A DNA stretch of 13,400 nt from NCBI GenBank assembly GCA_029821415.1, contig JALGTJ010000081.1:1-13400 (forward strand). The letters are read 5' to 3'. Each line of letters begins with the position of its first letter. Positions within the stretch are counted from its first letter, which is position 1. The notes below the pieces were generated by a model. The model was given only the letters and a program-made list of their open reading frames with translations. It was not told where the DNA came from and ran no database searches. A program made the position numbers and the translations under genes. The stretch comes from Candidatus Zipacnadia bacterium. Lineage in GTDB: Bacteria; Armatimonadota; Zipacnadia; Zipacnadales; Zipacnadaceae. This document shows positions 1-7,452 of this stretch, one piece after another.

Positions 1-84
1 GCCAAGGCTACGGTGGGGAACTTGGGTGGTACCACGGGAGAATAGCATTGAGCACCTCTCGTCCCAATCGGGACGAGAGGTTTT
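1..84 (+). promoter_or_regulatory. T-box riboswitch (3' part: antiterminator and terminator) of valS
   Basis: This is the downstream end of a T-box leader that senses uncharged tRNA and lets transcription continue into valS. The T-box core lies at 24-38. GGG (24-26) can pair with CCC (63-65) and 34-40 with 56-62, leaving the canonical 7-nt bulge at 27-33. In the bulge, TGGT (27-30) is complementary to an ACCA tRNA 3' end, as expected for tRNA-Val with discriminator A. The antiterminator uses bases 56-65, which are also the 5' arm of the terminator (55-65), so the two structures exclude each other. Stem I with the specifier codon lies upstream of the window, so valine specificity is inferred from the downstream gene and not read directly. 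Confidence 0.93.
55..84 (+). terminator. Attenuator terminator of the valS T-box leader
   Basis: A perfect 11-bp hairpin, with arms 55-65 and 70-80 and an AATC loop, is followed by TTTT (81-84) and further T-rich sequence to about 92. It is a factor-independent terminator about 100 nt before valS. Its 5' arm is shared with the antiterminator, which makes it conditional. Confidence 0.9.
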
Positions 85-190
85 CCGTTTTCTACAGATG
101 ATCCTGATGCCGGCCAAGCTACAGTCGCCGAGAAGTCGCAACAATAATGTCGCTCCTACCATGAGGTAAACACGGTACAGAGGTGTACGA

Positions 191-2851
191 ATGTCCGAAG
201 CACCAGAGATGGAAAAAGCCTATCAGCCGCAGCAAGTGGAAGACCGGATCTATCAATACTGGCTGGAGATCGGCGCTTTTGATGCCGAAGTGAATCCCGC
301 CAAGCAGCCTTACTGCATAGTCATCCCTCCGCCTAATGTCACCGGCGTGCTGCATATGGGCCACGCCCTGGACGAGACCATCCAGGACTTGCTCATCCGC
401 TTACACCGGATGAAGGGTTATGAGGCCCTGTGGGTGCCAGGGACTGACCACGCCGGAATTGCCACGCAGAATGTGGTGGAGGCACAGCTTGAAGAAGAGG
501 GTCTTACCCGCCACGATTTGGGTCGTGAGAAGTTTGTGAAACGAGTCTGGGAGGTCAAAGACAAGCACCACAGGATCATCACCGACCAGCTTAAGCGCAT
601 CGGCGTTTCGGTGGACTGGCGGCGAGAGCGCTTCACCCTGGACGAGGGGCTCTCGCGCGCAGTACGCGAGGCCTTTGTCACGCTCTATGAGCAGGGCTTG
701 ATCTATCGCGGGGCGCGGATGATCAACTGGTGCCCACGCTGCGGTACGGGGCTGTCCGACCTGGAAGTTGAGCGTGAGTTGGTGCCGGGCCATCTCTGGT
801 ACATCCGCTATCCTGAACCCAATGGCGGCCCCGGTGTGGTGGTGGCAACTACTCGGCCGGAGACGATGCTGGGCGATACCGCCGTGGCCGTCCACCCGCA
901 AGATGAACGCTATAAAGAGATGATCGGCCGCACAGTGATTCTGCCGTTGATGAACCGCGAGATTCCGATTGTCGCTGACGACTACATTGATATGGAATTC
1001 GGCACCGGCGCACTGAAGGTGACGCCCGCCCACGATCCCAACGACCTGGAGATTGGCCAGCGCCACAATTTACCCTCCATTCTGGTCATTGATCGCGCCG
1101 GCAAGATGACCGACGAAACCGGTCCCTACGCCGGCCTGGACCGCTACGAATGCCGCAAGCGGGTGGTAGCTGACCTCCAAAAGCAGGGCTTACTGGAACG
1201 TATTGAAGACTACCAGCACACTCCGGGCAGATGCCAGCGGTGCGGCACCGTGGTTGAGCCGTTAGTGTCCACGCAGTGGTTCGTGAGGATGGAGCCGCTG
1301 GCAAAAGAGGGCTTAGCGGCGGTGGACAGTGGGCAGGTACGGTTCATACCGGAGCGTTGGACCAAAGTCTACCGCGACTGGCTGGAGAATATCCAGGACT
1401 GGTGCATCTCGCGACAGTTATGGTGGGGCCATCCCATTCCCGTTTGGTACTGCAATGACTGTGGCGAGGTAACCTGCACACGAGAAGATCCGACTCGATG
1501 CGCGCACTGCGGCAGTGAGAATATCCAGCAAGACCCCGACGTACTGGACACTTGGTTCAGCTCGGCGCTATGGCCCTTCTCGACGCTCGGCTGGCCGGAG
1601 GAGACTCCCGAACTGGACTACTTCTACCCCACCTCGGTGTTGGTCACTGGCTACGACATCATCTACTTTTGGGTGGCACGGATGATAATGATGGGCAAGC
1701 ATCTGGTTGGCAAGGAACCATTCAGTGAGGTCTTTTTGCACGGCCTGGTGCGCGACGAACGGGGTCAGAAGATGAGCAAGAGTCTGGGCAACGCGGTTGA
1801 CCCTATTGAGCTGATGGACGAGTACGGCGCCGATGCGATGCGCTTTGCTCTATGCCAACTTATCACCCATGGCCAGGACGTCACTTATTCGCCGGATCGT
1901 ATGGTCGGAGCCCGCAATTTCTGCAACAAGCTGTGGAACGCTTCGCGCTTCGTCATAATGAACCTGGCAGATATGCAGCCAGTAGCGTTGGAAAGCACTC
2001 AACTATCGCTGGCGGACCGCTGGATTCTCTCCCGCCACAGCCGAATGCTGGCCGAAGTCCAGCGGCAGCTTGACGGCTACAACCTGGCACAGGCCGCCGA
2101 GGCTATCTACGATTACGTTTGGGGTGAATTTTGCGACTGGTATGCGGAGATAGCCAAGATTGATCTGTACACGGACGGGGACAACTCCCGCCGCAAGACC
2201 GTACAGACAATCTTGCACACATTGTTGGACGAAATCCTGCGCACAATCCACCCATTTATGCCGTTCATCACTGAGGAGATCTGGCAGAGACTCCCGCATT
2301 CTGGCGAAACCATTAGTCGCCAACCCTATCCGCAGGCACGGGAGCGATGGCGCGACGAAGAAGCTGAGGCACAGATGAGCGTGCTACAAACCGCGATAAC
2401 GCAGATTCGGGCGCTGCGCGCTGAGCTTAGTATCAGCCCGGGCCAGCCGGTGAATGTCACCGTCATAGTGCCTGACGAGGAGACAATGTCGCTTATTGCC
2501 AGCCAGCAGCAGGCAATCACCTCGCTGGCCAGAGTTGAAGAACTGAACCTGGCAACGGCGCCCGCCAAGCCGCCCCAGGCTGCCTTGTTAGCAGTGAGCG
2601 AAGGTATGCAGATCTGCCTGCACCTGCCGGAGAGGCTTGACATTGAAGAAGAAATCCAGCGCATTCGCCGAGAGATTGACGAACTGGAGAAGCTGCGCAA
2701 GCGCAGCGTCAAGAAGTTGCAGAACTCCGACTTCTTGAACAAGGCCCCTGCGCAAGTCGTGAATAAAGAAAAAGAGAAGCTGGCCGAATTCGACCGCGAC
2801 CTACAAAGACTGTGGGATCAAGTTAAGCTTCTGAGCAGTATCTCGCCGTAG
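191..2851 (+). CDS. valS: Valyl-tRNA synthetase (valine--tRNA ligase)
   Basis: This cytoplasmic class I synthetase joins valine to tRNA-Val using ATP and hydrolyses misacylated Thr-tRNA-Val. The 886 residues are a normal full length. The HIGH signature is HMGH at 55-58 and the KMSKS loop is at 527-531. The inserted CP1 editing domain carries TTRPET (220-225). Cysteine pairs C181/C184 and C348/C351 flank the editing insertion, and a second four-cysteine knuckle (C421, C424, C437, C440) precedes the catalytic C-terminal part; both look like zinc sites. Residues about 815-880 form the C-terminal charged coiled coil typical of ValRS, rich in E, K and R heptads. The ATG at 191 is preceded by AGAGGTG about 6 nt upstream. 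Expression is controlled by the T-box leader at 1-84. No key residue is missing and there is no sign of transfer. IleRS and LeuRS are excluded by overall motif context and the C-terminal coiled coil. Confidence 0.98.
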   Translation: MSEAPEMEKAYQPQQVEDRIYQYWLEIGAFDAEVNPAKQPYCIVIPPPNVTGVLHMGHALDETIQDLLIRLHRMKGYEALWVPGTDHAGIATQNVVEAQLEEEGLTRHDLGREKFVKRVWEVKDKHHRIITDQLKRIGVSVDWRRERFTLDEGLSRAVREAFVTLYEQGLIYRGARMINWCPRCGTGLSDLEVERELVPGHLWYIRYPEPNGGPGVVVATTRPETMLGDTAVAVHPQDERYKEMIGRTVILPLMNREIPIVADDYIDMEFGTGALKVTPAHDPNDLEIGQRHNLPSILVIDRAGKMTDETGPYAGLDRYECRKRVVADLQKQGLLERIEDYQHTPGRCQRCGTVVEPLVSTQWFVRMEPLAKEGLAAVDSGQVRFIPERWTKVYRDWLENIQDWCISRQLWWGHPIPVWYCNDCGEVTCTREDPTRCAHCGSENIQQDPDVLDTWFSSALWPFSTLGWPEETPELDYFYPTSVLVTGYDIIYFWVARMIMMGKHLVGKEPFSEVFLHGLVRDERGQKMSKSLGNAVDPIELMDEYGADAMRFALCQLITHGQDVTYSPDRMVGARNFCNKLWNASRFVIMNLADMQPVALESTQLSLADRWILSRHSRMLAEVQRQLDGYNLAQAAEAIYDYVWGEFCDWYAEIAKIDLYTDGDNSRRKTVQTILHTLLDEILRTIHPFMPFITEEIWQRLPHSGETISRQPYPQARERWRDEEAEAQMSVLQTAITQIRALRAELSISPGQPVNVTVIVPDEETMSLIASQQQAITSLARVEELNLATAPAKPPQAALLAVSEGMQICLHLPERLDIEEEIQRIRREIDELEKLRKRSVKKLQNSDFLNKAPAQVVNKEKEKLAEFDRDLQRLWDQVKLLSSISP

Positions 2852-2901
2852 GTGACCGACACAGCGCTATTGTAGCAAAACTCAGACAGACTCGCCACAA
2901 T

Positions 2902-3393
2902 ATGAAGACGAAGCTGACGCGAAGCTGGGATTACAATCGCCTAGCCCTGCTGAGTGCCTTTGCTGTGGCGCTTGGCTACCTCCAGGCATTGGCCCGACTA
3001 TATATTCACCACATCCTGGGCATTGGCTCGCTGGTAGCTGACTTCGGCCCAAATGGGCTACACCAAGCTCCTGACTGGCTCATCTCCAGCCAGCAGACCG
3101 GTCAAATAGCTCTGCTTGTTCTGTTGACTGCTTTCGTTCTGTTAGTGGCCCGCAGGTTAAGCTACAAACTGGGCATTTTCTTATTTGCCGGTGGTCTGGC
3201 CCACCTCACCTATTATGCTACCCTGAAGCTCGCCACCGACTGGCCCATCTCTTGGATAACCCAGGACTGCCTGCTGTGGATCCCCCGCCCCTGGTACGGG
3301 CAAATCTGGATCGCCGTGCTGGTCAGCGTAGGTGCTGTTGCGCTTGGCCTGTTACTACTGCGTGGATTTAGGCGGTCCCCCACTAATTCATAG
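2902..3393 (+). CDS. Conserved-looking four-helix membrane protein, function unknown
   Basis: This is a 163-residue integral membrane protein that I cannot assign to a named family. Four hydrophobic segments are visible at about 14-35, 67-84, 90-108 and 134-154, with a basic N-terminus (MKTKLTRSWD) and a basic C-terminal tail. Between helices 3 and 4 lies a distinctive aromatic and proline-rich loop (about 113-134: DWPISWITQDCLLWIP, then RPWYGQ), which looks like a conserved family signature and not a random loop. The ATG at 2902 is the first usual start after an in-frame stop at 2824 and has no clear Shine-Dalgarno sequence. The gene lies 50 nt after valS on the same strand with no terminator between them, so readthrough from the valS transcript is the likely source of expression. 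Functional link to valS is not implied. Confidence 0.75.
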   Translation: MKTKLTRSWDYNRLALLSAFAVALGYLQALARLYIHHILGIGSLVADFGPNGLHQAPDWLISSQQTGQIALLVLLTAFVLLVARRLSYKLGIFLFAGGLAHLTYYATLKLATDWPISWITQDCLLWIPRPWYGQIWIAVLVSVGAVALGLLLLRGFRRSPTNS

Positions 3394-3457
3394 CTGCCCC
3401 CCTGCACCTGCTGCTCTTGCCCAAGAAACGGACTCTGTGACTGGTCTATGACCAAAG

Positions 3458-3486
3458 TTGCAATGTCTGTGAACATGTTGTATAAT
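3458..3486 (+). promoter_or_regulatory. Predicted sigma70-type promoter for the histidine kinase gene
   Basis: TTGCAA (3458-3463) and a perfect TATAAT (3481-3486) are separated by exactly 17 bp. Transcription from about 3493 would give a leader of roughly 165 nt before the GTG at 3657. The leader contains a modest inverted repeat, GAGCC (3559-3563) with GGCTC (3581-3585). No riboswitch class was recognised in it. Confidence 0.65.
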
Positions 3487-3656
3487 AACTATGAGAAGAA
3501 TTCTACCCAGCCGGAATAGTCTGGCAAATTGTGGTATGTGTTGCGTTGCACCGTAGCGGAGCCAGTGCATGGCCACAGCAGGCTCTTGACACTTCTCAAA
3601 GCGGCTACAATAGCCAAACACCCGACCTCACATCGCGCGCTCCCTAGGAGGGGCCA

Positions 3657-4502
3657 GTGAATTACCACGACGCAAACCAGAATGCTACCGGCAACTCCAT
3701 CCCGCCGGGGGATGACGTCGCTGAATACCAGCGGCGGGAAGAGCAACTGCGCAAGCAAATCCAAGAATTGGAACAGCTCAATGCGCAGCTTGCCGCCAGG
3801 AGCGAGAGAAATACCCGCATTCTGGCGAGCGTAAGCCACGAGATACGGACACCGATGCACGCAATTATGGCCTTTGCCGAACTAATGGAACAGGAAATAC
3901 TTGGGCCACTGACCGACAAGCAGCGGGACGCTGTAGCCAATGTACGACAGGCTAGCGAACACCTAATGACGCTGCTTAATGACATTATTGACCTGCACCG
4001 CACGGAGGCAGGCAAAGTAGAGCTGCACCTCAAGCCGGTACCGGTAAAGGAGTTAATTGATGGCGCCTGCCACATTGTCCACGGCCTAGCGTGGGAAAAG
4101 CAGATTAACATTTGCGTCTCAATGGAACCCGATAATATTATCGTCAACGCCGATGAACGACGCGTCAAGCAGGTGCTGCATAACCTGCTATCCAACGCCA
4201 TCAACGCCAGTCCTCCGGGATCAGAGATCACTATCCAAGCCCGCGAGACCGACCATGAAGCAGCAATCTCAGTCATAGATCACGGGCCAGGCATCCCCGC
4301 AGAATATCATGAAAAGATCTTTGAGGAATTTGCCCAGTACGACAACGGCGCCCAGTCGGGCCTGTCGGGGGGCCTGGGCTTGCCAGTGAGCCGCAATCTC
4401 GTGGAATTGCACGGCGGAGAACTAACCGTAAGCAGTGAGGTCAACAAGGGCAGCATCTTTACATTCACATTACCATTGGCAGAAGAGAACCCCGAGCAGT
4501 AG
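3657..4502 (+). CDS. Soluble sensor histidine kinase without a recognisable input domain
   Basis: This is a two-component histidine kinase: it autophosphorylates from ATP and passes the phosphate to a response regulator, none of which is encoded in this window. A charged coiled coil occupies about 22-52. The HisKA dimerisation domain follows, with the H box SHEIRTP and phospho-acceptor H61. The HATPase domain shows the N box HNLLSNAINAS (175-185), the G1 box DHGPGIP (208-214), the F box FEEFAQ (222-227) and the G2 box GGLGL (238-242). At 281 residues it is little more than the catalytic core. It has no transmembrane helix and no PAS, GAF or HAMP domain, so it is cytoplasmic and probably takes its signal from a partner protein or through the coiled coil. 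The start is GTG at 3657, supported by AGGAGG (3646-3651) 5 nt upstream. It converges with the flavoprotein gene, with 13 nt between stop codons. Confidence 0.93.
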   Translation: MNYHDANQNATGNSIPPGDDVAEYQRREEQLRKQIQELEQLNAQLAARSERNTRILASVSHEIRTPMHAIMAFAELMEQEILGPLTDKQRDAVANVRQASEHLMTLLNDIIDLHRTEAGKVELHLKPVPVKELIDGACHIVHGLAWEKQINICVSMEPDNIIVNADERRVKQVLHNLLSNAINASPPGSEITIQARETDHEAAISVIDHGPGIPAEYHEKIFEEFAQYDNGAQSGLSGGLGLPVSRNLVELHGGELTVSSEVNKGSIFTFTLPLAEENPEQ

Positions 4503-4515
4503 CATCATCGCCAGC

Positions 4516-5781
4516 CTACTCCCCGGCAGCAATCATCTGACCGACCAAGCGTGCCAGCTTAATCATCCCGCTGAGATTTCGGTCAGCCGGATAAAGCTGC
4601 GTTGAATCAAGGACATATAGCCCCTGTATCGGTGCGCGCAGCGCAGGTACGCGCTCCCCAAAGCCAGGCGGGCAGATTGCCTGTCCGTAGCGGTCGCGGT
4701 TCAGCACGGCCTCTTCTACCCAGTCCTGCCCGAACCCTGGGTGGATCAACTGTAGGCCCTGGATTGCTGACTTAATGAAGCGGCTATCCGGCCATCTGTT
4801 ACGCTTATCGCTCGAGTCAAAGTAGAAGGGAACATATAGCACATCGCTGCCGCCGTACTCACACCCCGGATTGAGGTTGGAATACTCAACGAAGCCATTA
4901 AAGGCGACATTGCGAGCATTCACATTGACCCAGAAACTGTCGGTCAGGCTGCGGCGCAGAGCCAGTCGGACACACGCGACGCTGCTGAATTGGATCTGGG
5001 ACAACATCTTGGCATACTCGCTGCTCGCAGGTAGAAGCTCAATGAGTTCGGGCAGCGGCACAGCGGCGATGACCTTATCCGCCTCATAGTAACCATTACT
5101 GGTTTCGACTCCTTGTATCTCCTGTCCCGAACAGTTCAGGCTAAGTGCGGCCACGCCCGTATGTACGACCGCACCCCGCGCTGTTATGCTCTCGCACAAA
5201 GCTGTCAGCAAAGTATGACTGCCGCCTTCAATATAACCAAGTTGCTCAGGGCGCAGCGGACTGGTGCGGGATTGGGAATACCGATGAATGCGGTGCCAGA
5301 TCCACGGTGCGGAAATCTTATCACAGTAGCGACCGAACTTGATCTCCAACAGCGGCCGCCAGACCACCTCGTAAGCCTGGCGACCGACATGCCAGTCGGT
5401 CATGCGCCGACAGCGCAGCGCATGCAGCCCGAAGCGTAGGCGACTTGTCAGGCTCAGTGGGGAGAAGCGCAGCAGGTCCAGGGGCGTAGTAAAAGGGTAT
5501 AATCGGCCATTGACAAAGTAACTGGTGCGGCCCGGACGCCAGTGGAGCCTATCAGCCAGGCCCAGTTCATTGACCAGCTCAACCAGGTGGCGGTCGCCCC
5601 CACAGATAAAGTGGTAATAAACCTCAAGCGGCTTTCCGTTTAGTGGCGCCGAGCGAGCTAAGCCACCCAAGACATCCCGCCGCTCCAGCAGCACAACCTC
5701 GCGCCCGCGTCTGGTCAGCTCCCAGGCAGCGGTCAGCCCTGATATGCCACCACCAATTATGATAATCCTCTTGCCAGACAC
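4516..5781 (-). CDS. FAD-dependent amine oxidase/protoporphyrinogen oxidase-like oxidoreductase
   Basis: This 421-residue flavoprotein has the amine oxidase/phytoene desaturase/protoporphyrinogen oxidase fold. The N-terminal Rossmann motif GGGISG (10-15) lies in a beta-alpha-beta unit ending at E33, which should bind the FAD ribose. It is followed by the second FAD motif ERRDVLGG (33-40). The C-terminal FAD-binding segment is at about 387-417 (GLYVLDSTQLYPADRNLSG, then a helix). The substrate is not readable from the sequence. It lacks haem-pathway neighbours, so I do not call it hemG or hemY. The start is GTG (5779-5781), with AAGGT 8 nt upstream on the coding strand. It begins 34 nt after the split glycosyltransferase and is probably co-transcribed with it. 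This suggests a role in lipid-linked sugar, isoprenoid or envelope chemistry, which is an inference from context. It ends tail to tail with the kinase gene. Confidence 0.88.
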   Translation of the reverse strand: MSGKRIIIIGGGISGLTAAWELTRRGREVVLLERRDVLGGLARSAPLNGKPLEVYYHFICGGDRHLVELVNELGLADRLHWRPGRTSYFVNGRLYPFTTPLDLLRFSPLSLTSRLRFGLHALRCRRMTDWHVGRQAYEVVWRPLLEIKFGRYCDKISAPWIWHRIHRYSQSRTSPLRPEQLGYIEGGSHTLLTALCESITARGAVVHTGVAALSLNCSGQEIQGVETSNGYYEADKVIAAVPLPELIELLPASSEYAKMLSQIQFSSVACVRLALRRSLTDSFWVNVNARNVAFNGFVEYSNLNPGCEYGGSDVLYVPFYFDSSDKRNRWPDSRFIKSAIQGLQLIHPGFGQDWVEEAVLNRDRYGQAICPPGFGERVPALRAPIQGLYVLDSTQLYPADRNLSGMIKLARLVGQMIAAGE

Positions 5782-5815
5782 AAATGGGGACCTTTCTGGA
5801 CTTACCCCGGCAGGC

Positions 5816-6739
5816 TCACGGACCTAACTTCGGCGCCGACAGGTCATATATTGTATAGCCCTCTGTCGCCAGCACTACTGAGTAAGTCTGTTCCAGATAC
5901 TTCTTAAGATCAGGACGGGCCCCGGGGCCCGTTGTCTCGAAGTAGATAGCCCAGCGCGCACCGCGTTTGATTCGGTTGGTCACATATTCGGGGCTGGGGA
6001 TGTCCTCGGGAGCGACCTGGTTCGGCGGCTTACCAAAGCCTTCGCGGCCCACCCAGCCCGGCCGCTCCAAGTAATAGAGGCACCCGAAACCCGGTGGAAA
6101 TACGATGACCGGCTGCTTGGCCGGATCAATCCGGTCCAAGTCAGCCGCTGCGGCAATAACTGGCACCTGCTGCTCGTAAAACGGCTGCACTCCCCATACA
6201 GCCAAACCCAAAAACAGAGCAACCAGCACCGGCGTTAGTAGTCGCGAGACATTTTCTATTCGGCTGATCCGATCCCAGCCCAGGCCAATTAGCCCACTGG
6301 CCGGCAGAAGCAAGGGCAATTGATAGTATGTTTGTCTGAGATTGCCCCCGGCGACAACAATAAAGTATAAAGCAACGGCACCCAGCCAGACATGAAACAG
6401 ATTCCACCGAAAACGTCCTCTATCGTCGCCGGCCAGCAGCCCTATCGGAAGCAAGACAAAGCCCACAGCGGTCAGATGATCTTTTAGCAGCCGTTGCATC
6501 ATTAACGAGTAATTCCCCGGCCGCAGGAAATGCTCTAGCGAAGCCCACATACCACCACCGAAGCCGACTCCGACGGTGAAGTAATGAGCACCGATACTGA
6601 CGTGGGCATGGTAATAGTAGGCTGCCGCCGGCAGAACCGTCAGAATCGCGAACAGATACAGAATCGGCTGTTTGAACAAGGCCCATCCGTAGCGGCGATA
6701 GGCAACAAAAAGCAGGGGAAAGACTAGTACAAGCCACTC
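5816..6739 (-). CDS. Glycosyltransferase of GT39/ArnT-like type, C-terminal fragment after frameshift
   Basis: This is the C-terminal part of a polytopic membrane glycosyltransferase whose N-terminal part is encoded at 7323-6724 in another frame. The frame is open from 6739, just after a TAA at 6742-6740, but has no credible start. The first possible one is TTG at 6679 with no ribosome binding site, and the coding signal clearly begins before it (FPLLFVAYRRYGWALF reads into the helix at 6679). Counted from the TTG at 6679, several transmembrane helices fill about residues 1-175, followed by a soluble C-terminal domain of about 110 residues (DLDRIDPAKQPVIVF onward), the usual layout for this family. 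Enzymes of this type transfer a sugar from a polyprenyl-phosphate carrier outside the membrane; the substrate here is unknown. The fragment alone lacks the first extracytoplasmic loop and should be inactive. The flavoprotein gene follows 34 nt downstream. Confidence 0.8.
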   Translation of the reverse strand, partial: EWLVLVFPLLFVAYRRYGWALFKQPILYLFAILTVLPAAAYYYHAHVSIGAHYFTVGVGFGGGMWASLEHFLRPGNYSLMMQRLLKDHLTAVGFVLLPIGLLAGDDRGRFRWNLFHVWLGAVALYFIVVAGGNLRQTYYQLPLLLPASGLIGLGWDRISRIENVSRLLTPVLVALFLGLAVWGVQPFYEQQVPVIAAAADLDRIDPAKQPVIVFPPGFGCLYYLERPGWVGREGFGKPPNQVAPEDIPSPEYVTNRIKRGARWAIYFETTGPGARPDLKKYLEQTYSVVLATEGYTIYDLSAPKLGP

Positions 6740-6742
6740 TTA
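6722..6742 (-). other. Frameshift junction in the glycosyltransferase gene
   Basis: The upstream frame ends in TAC TAG (6729-6724). The downstream frame is open after TAA (6742-6740) and reads CTA GTC from 6727. Joining the two after the TAC codon needs a -1 shift, equal to one missing base, and would give a continuous helix (SGLYLVFPLLFVAYRRYG). No slippery heptamer is present, so programmed frameshifting is unlikely. A mutation, a slightly larger deletion or a base-calling error are all possible. Confidence 0.8.
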
Positions 6743-7323
6743 GCCGGCCGAGGCGCCTCTCGGGGCACACCCAACCACAACGAGAAGAAGTAGACGACCC
6801 CAATCGAGAAAAACAGCATCAGCGGTTCGCTCATCAGTACGCGGCTGAAGTACCAGTTGGCAGGAGCAAAGGCAAAGAACAGCAGGCCAAAAGTGGCCGG
6901 CCGATCACCCAGATAGCGGCGTAGCAGGCCGTAGAGCAGGATCAGTGAACCGATACTAAAGGAGATAGCTACCGCTCGGCCAACCCATTCGTGGATGCCG
7001 AAGACCGGATAGAGTAGAGCTGTCAGAAAGGTAACGAGCTGAAACTCAATCTCAATGTATCCGGGCCGATCGGCGCTATAATCGGTCTCCGGCCACAGGA
7101 TATTGTAGCCATCTTCGTAAAAGTGCTTGGCAATTGGCGCAATCTGCAATTGCTTGATCCAGTGGATGCTGGTGTACGGCGCATTGATTGCCACCAGGCG
7201 CACAGATAGCGCCAACAAGATGATCAACCAGACTTCCTGGCGCCGGGAAACGAAGGGGACGATTACACCTGCACTATTCACAGAAACAGTTTCGCTCATC
7301 TGTCGTTGCTGATTAAGAGGCAT
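6724..7323 (-). CDS. Glycosyltransferase of GT39/ArnT-like type, N-terminal fragment before frameshift
   Basis: This 199-residue frame is the N-terminal part of the glycosyltransferase continued at 6739-5816. It has a first membrane helix at about 30-47, an extracytoplasmic loop with H54, K66, H67 and an Y89-x-E91-x-E93-F94 motif, and helices at about 95-109, 118-135, 143-155 and 167-185. The segment SRVLMSEPLML (160-170) matches the conserved Ser/Tyr-Arg-x-x-(M/L)-x-E motif of the family. The normal aspartate or glutamate of the first loop is not obvious. The frame stops at TAG (6726-6724) immediately after GVPREAPRPAKSGLY. ATG 7323 follows an in-frame TAA and has only a weak AGG ribosome site; ATG at 7299 (residue 9) is an alternative. 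The gene starts 130 nt beyond the clpC stop, past the clpC terminator, so it needs its own promoter, which I could not identify. Confidence 0.82.
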   Translation of the reverse strand: MPLNQQRQMSETVSVNSAGVIVPFVSRRQEVWLIILLALSVRLVAINAPYTSIHWIKQLQIAPIAKHFYEDGYNILWPETDYSADRPGYIEIEFQLVTFLTALLYPVFGIHEWVGRAVAISFSIGSLILLYGLLRRYLGDRPATFGLLFFAFAPANWYFSRVLMSEPLMLFFSIGVVYFFSLWLGVPREAPRPAKSGLY

Positions 7324-7394
7324 AATGAGCCTGTATGGTCCATATTACCACCGACAAGCGGGACTGTCCAGCGCACTGGCCAACTGCTGAAGGC

Positions 7395-7429
7395 AAAAAA
7401 GGGCAAGCTTGCGCCGCAAGCTCGCCCTT
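7395..7429 (-). terminator. Factor-independent terminator of clpC
   Basis: Read on the minus strand, arms 7429-7416 and 7412-7399 form 13 base pairs with one mismatch (7405 against 7423) and a 3-nt loop (7413-7415). The T-run corresponds to AAAAAA at 7395-7400 on the plus strand. It lies 24 nt past the clpC stop and should separate clpC from the downstream glycosyltransferase gene. Confidence 0.93.
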
Positions 7430-7452
7430 GGATACCAAGGTCAGTGGAAACG

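Noticed and set aside
401..1066. Minus-strand open frame of 221 codons
   Set aside because: Antisense to valS, which has all its catalytic motifs; no ribosome site or recognisable domain.
3586..3611. Second promoter before the kinase (TTGACA at 3586-3591, TACAAT at 3606-3611)
   Set aside because: Both hexamers are good but the spacer is only 14 bp, too short for a normal sigma70 promoter; the pair at 3458-3486 is much better spaced.
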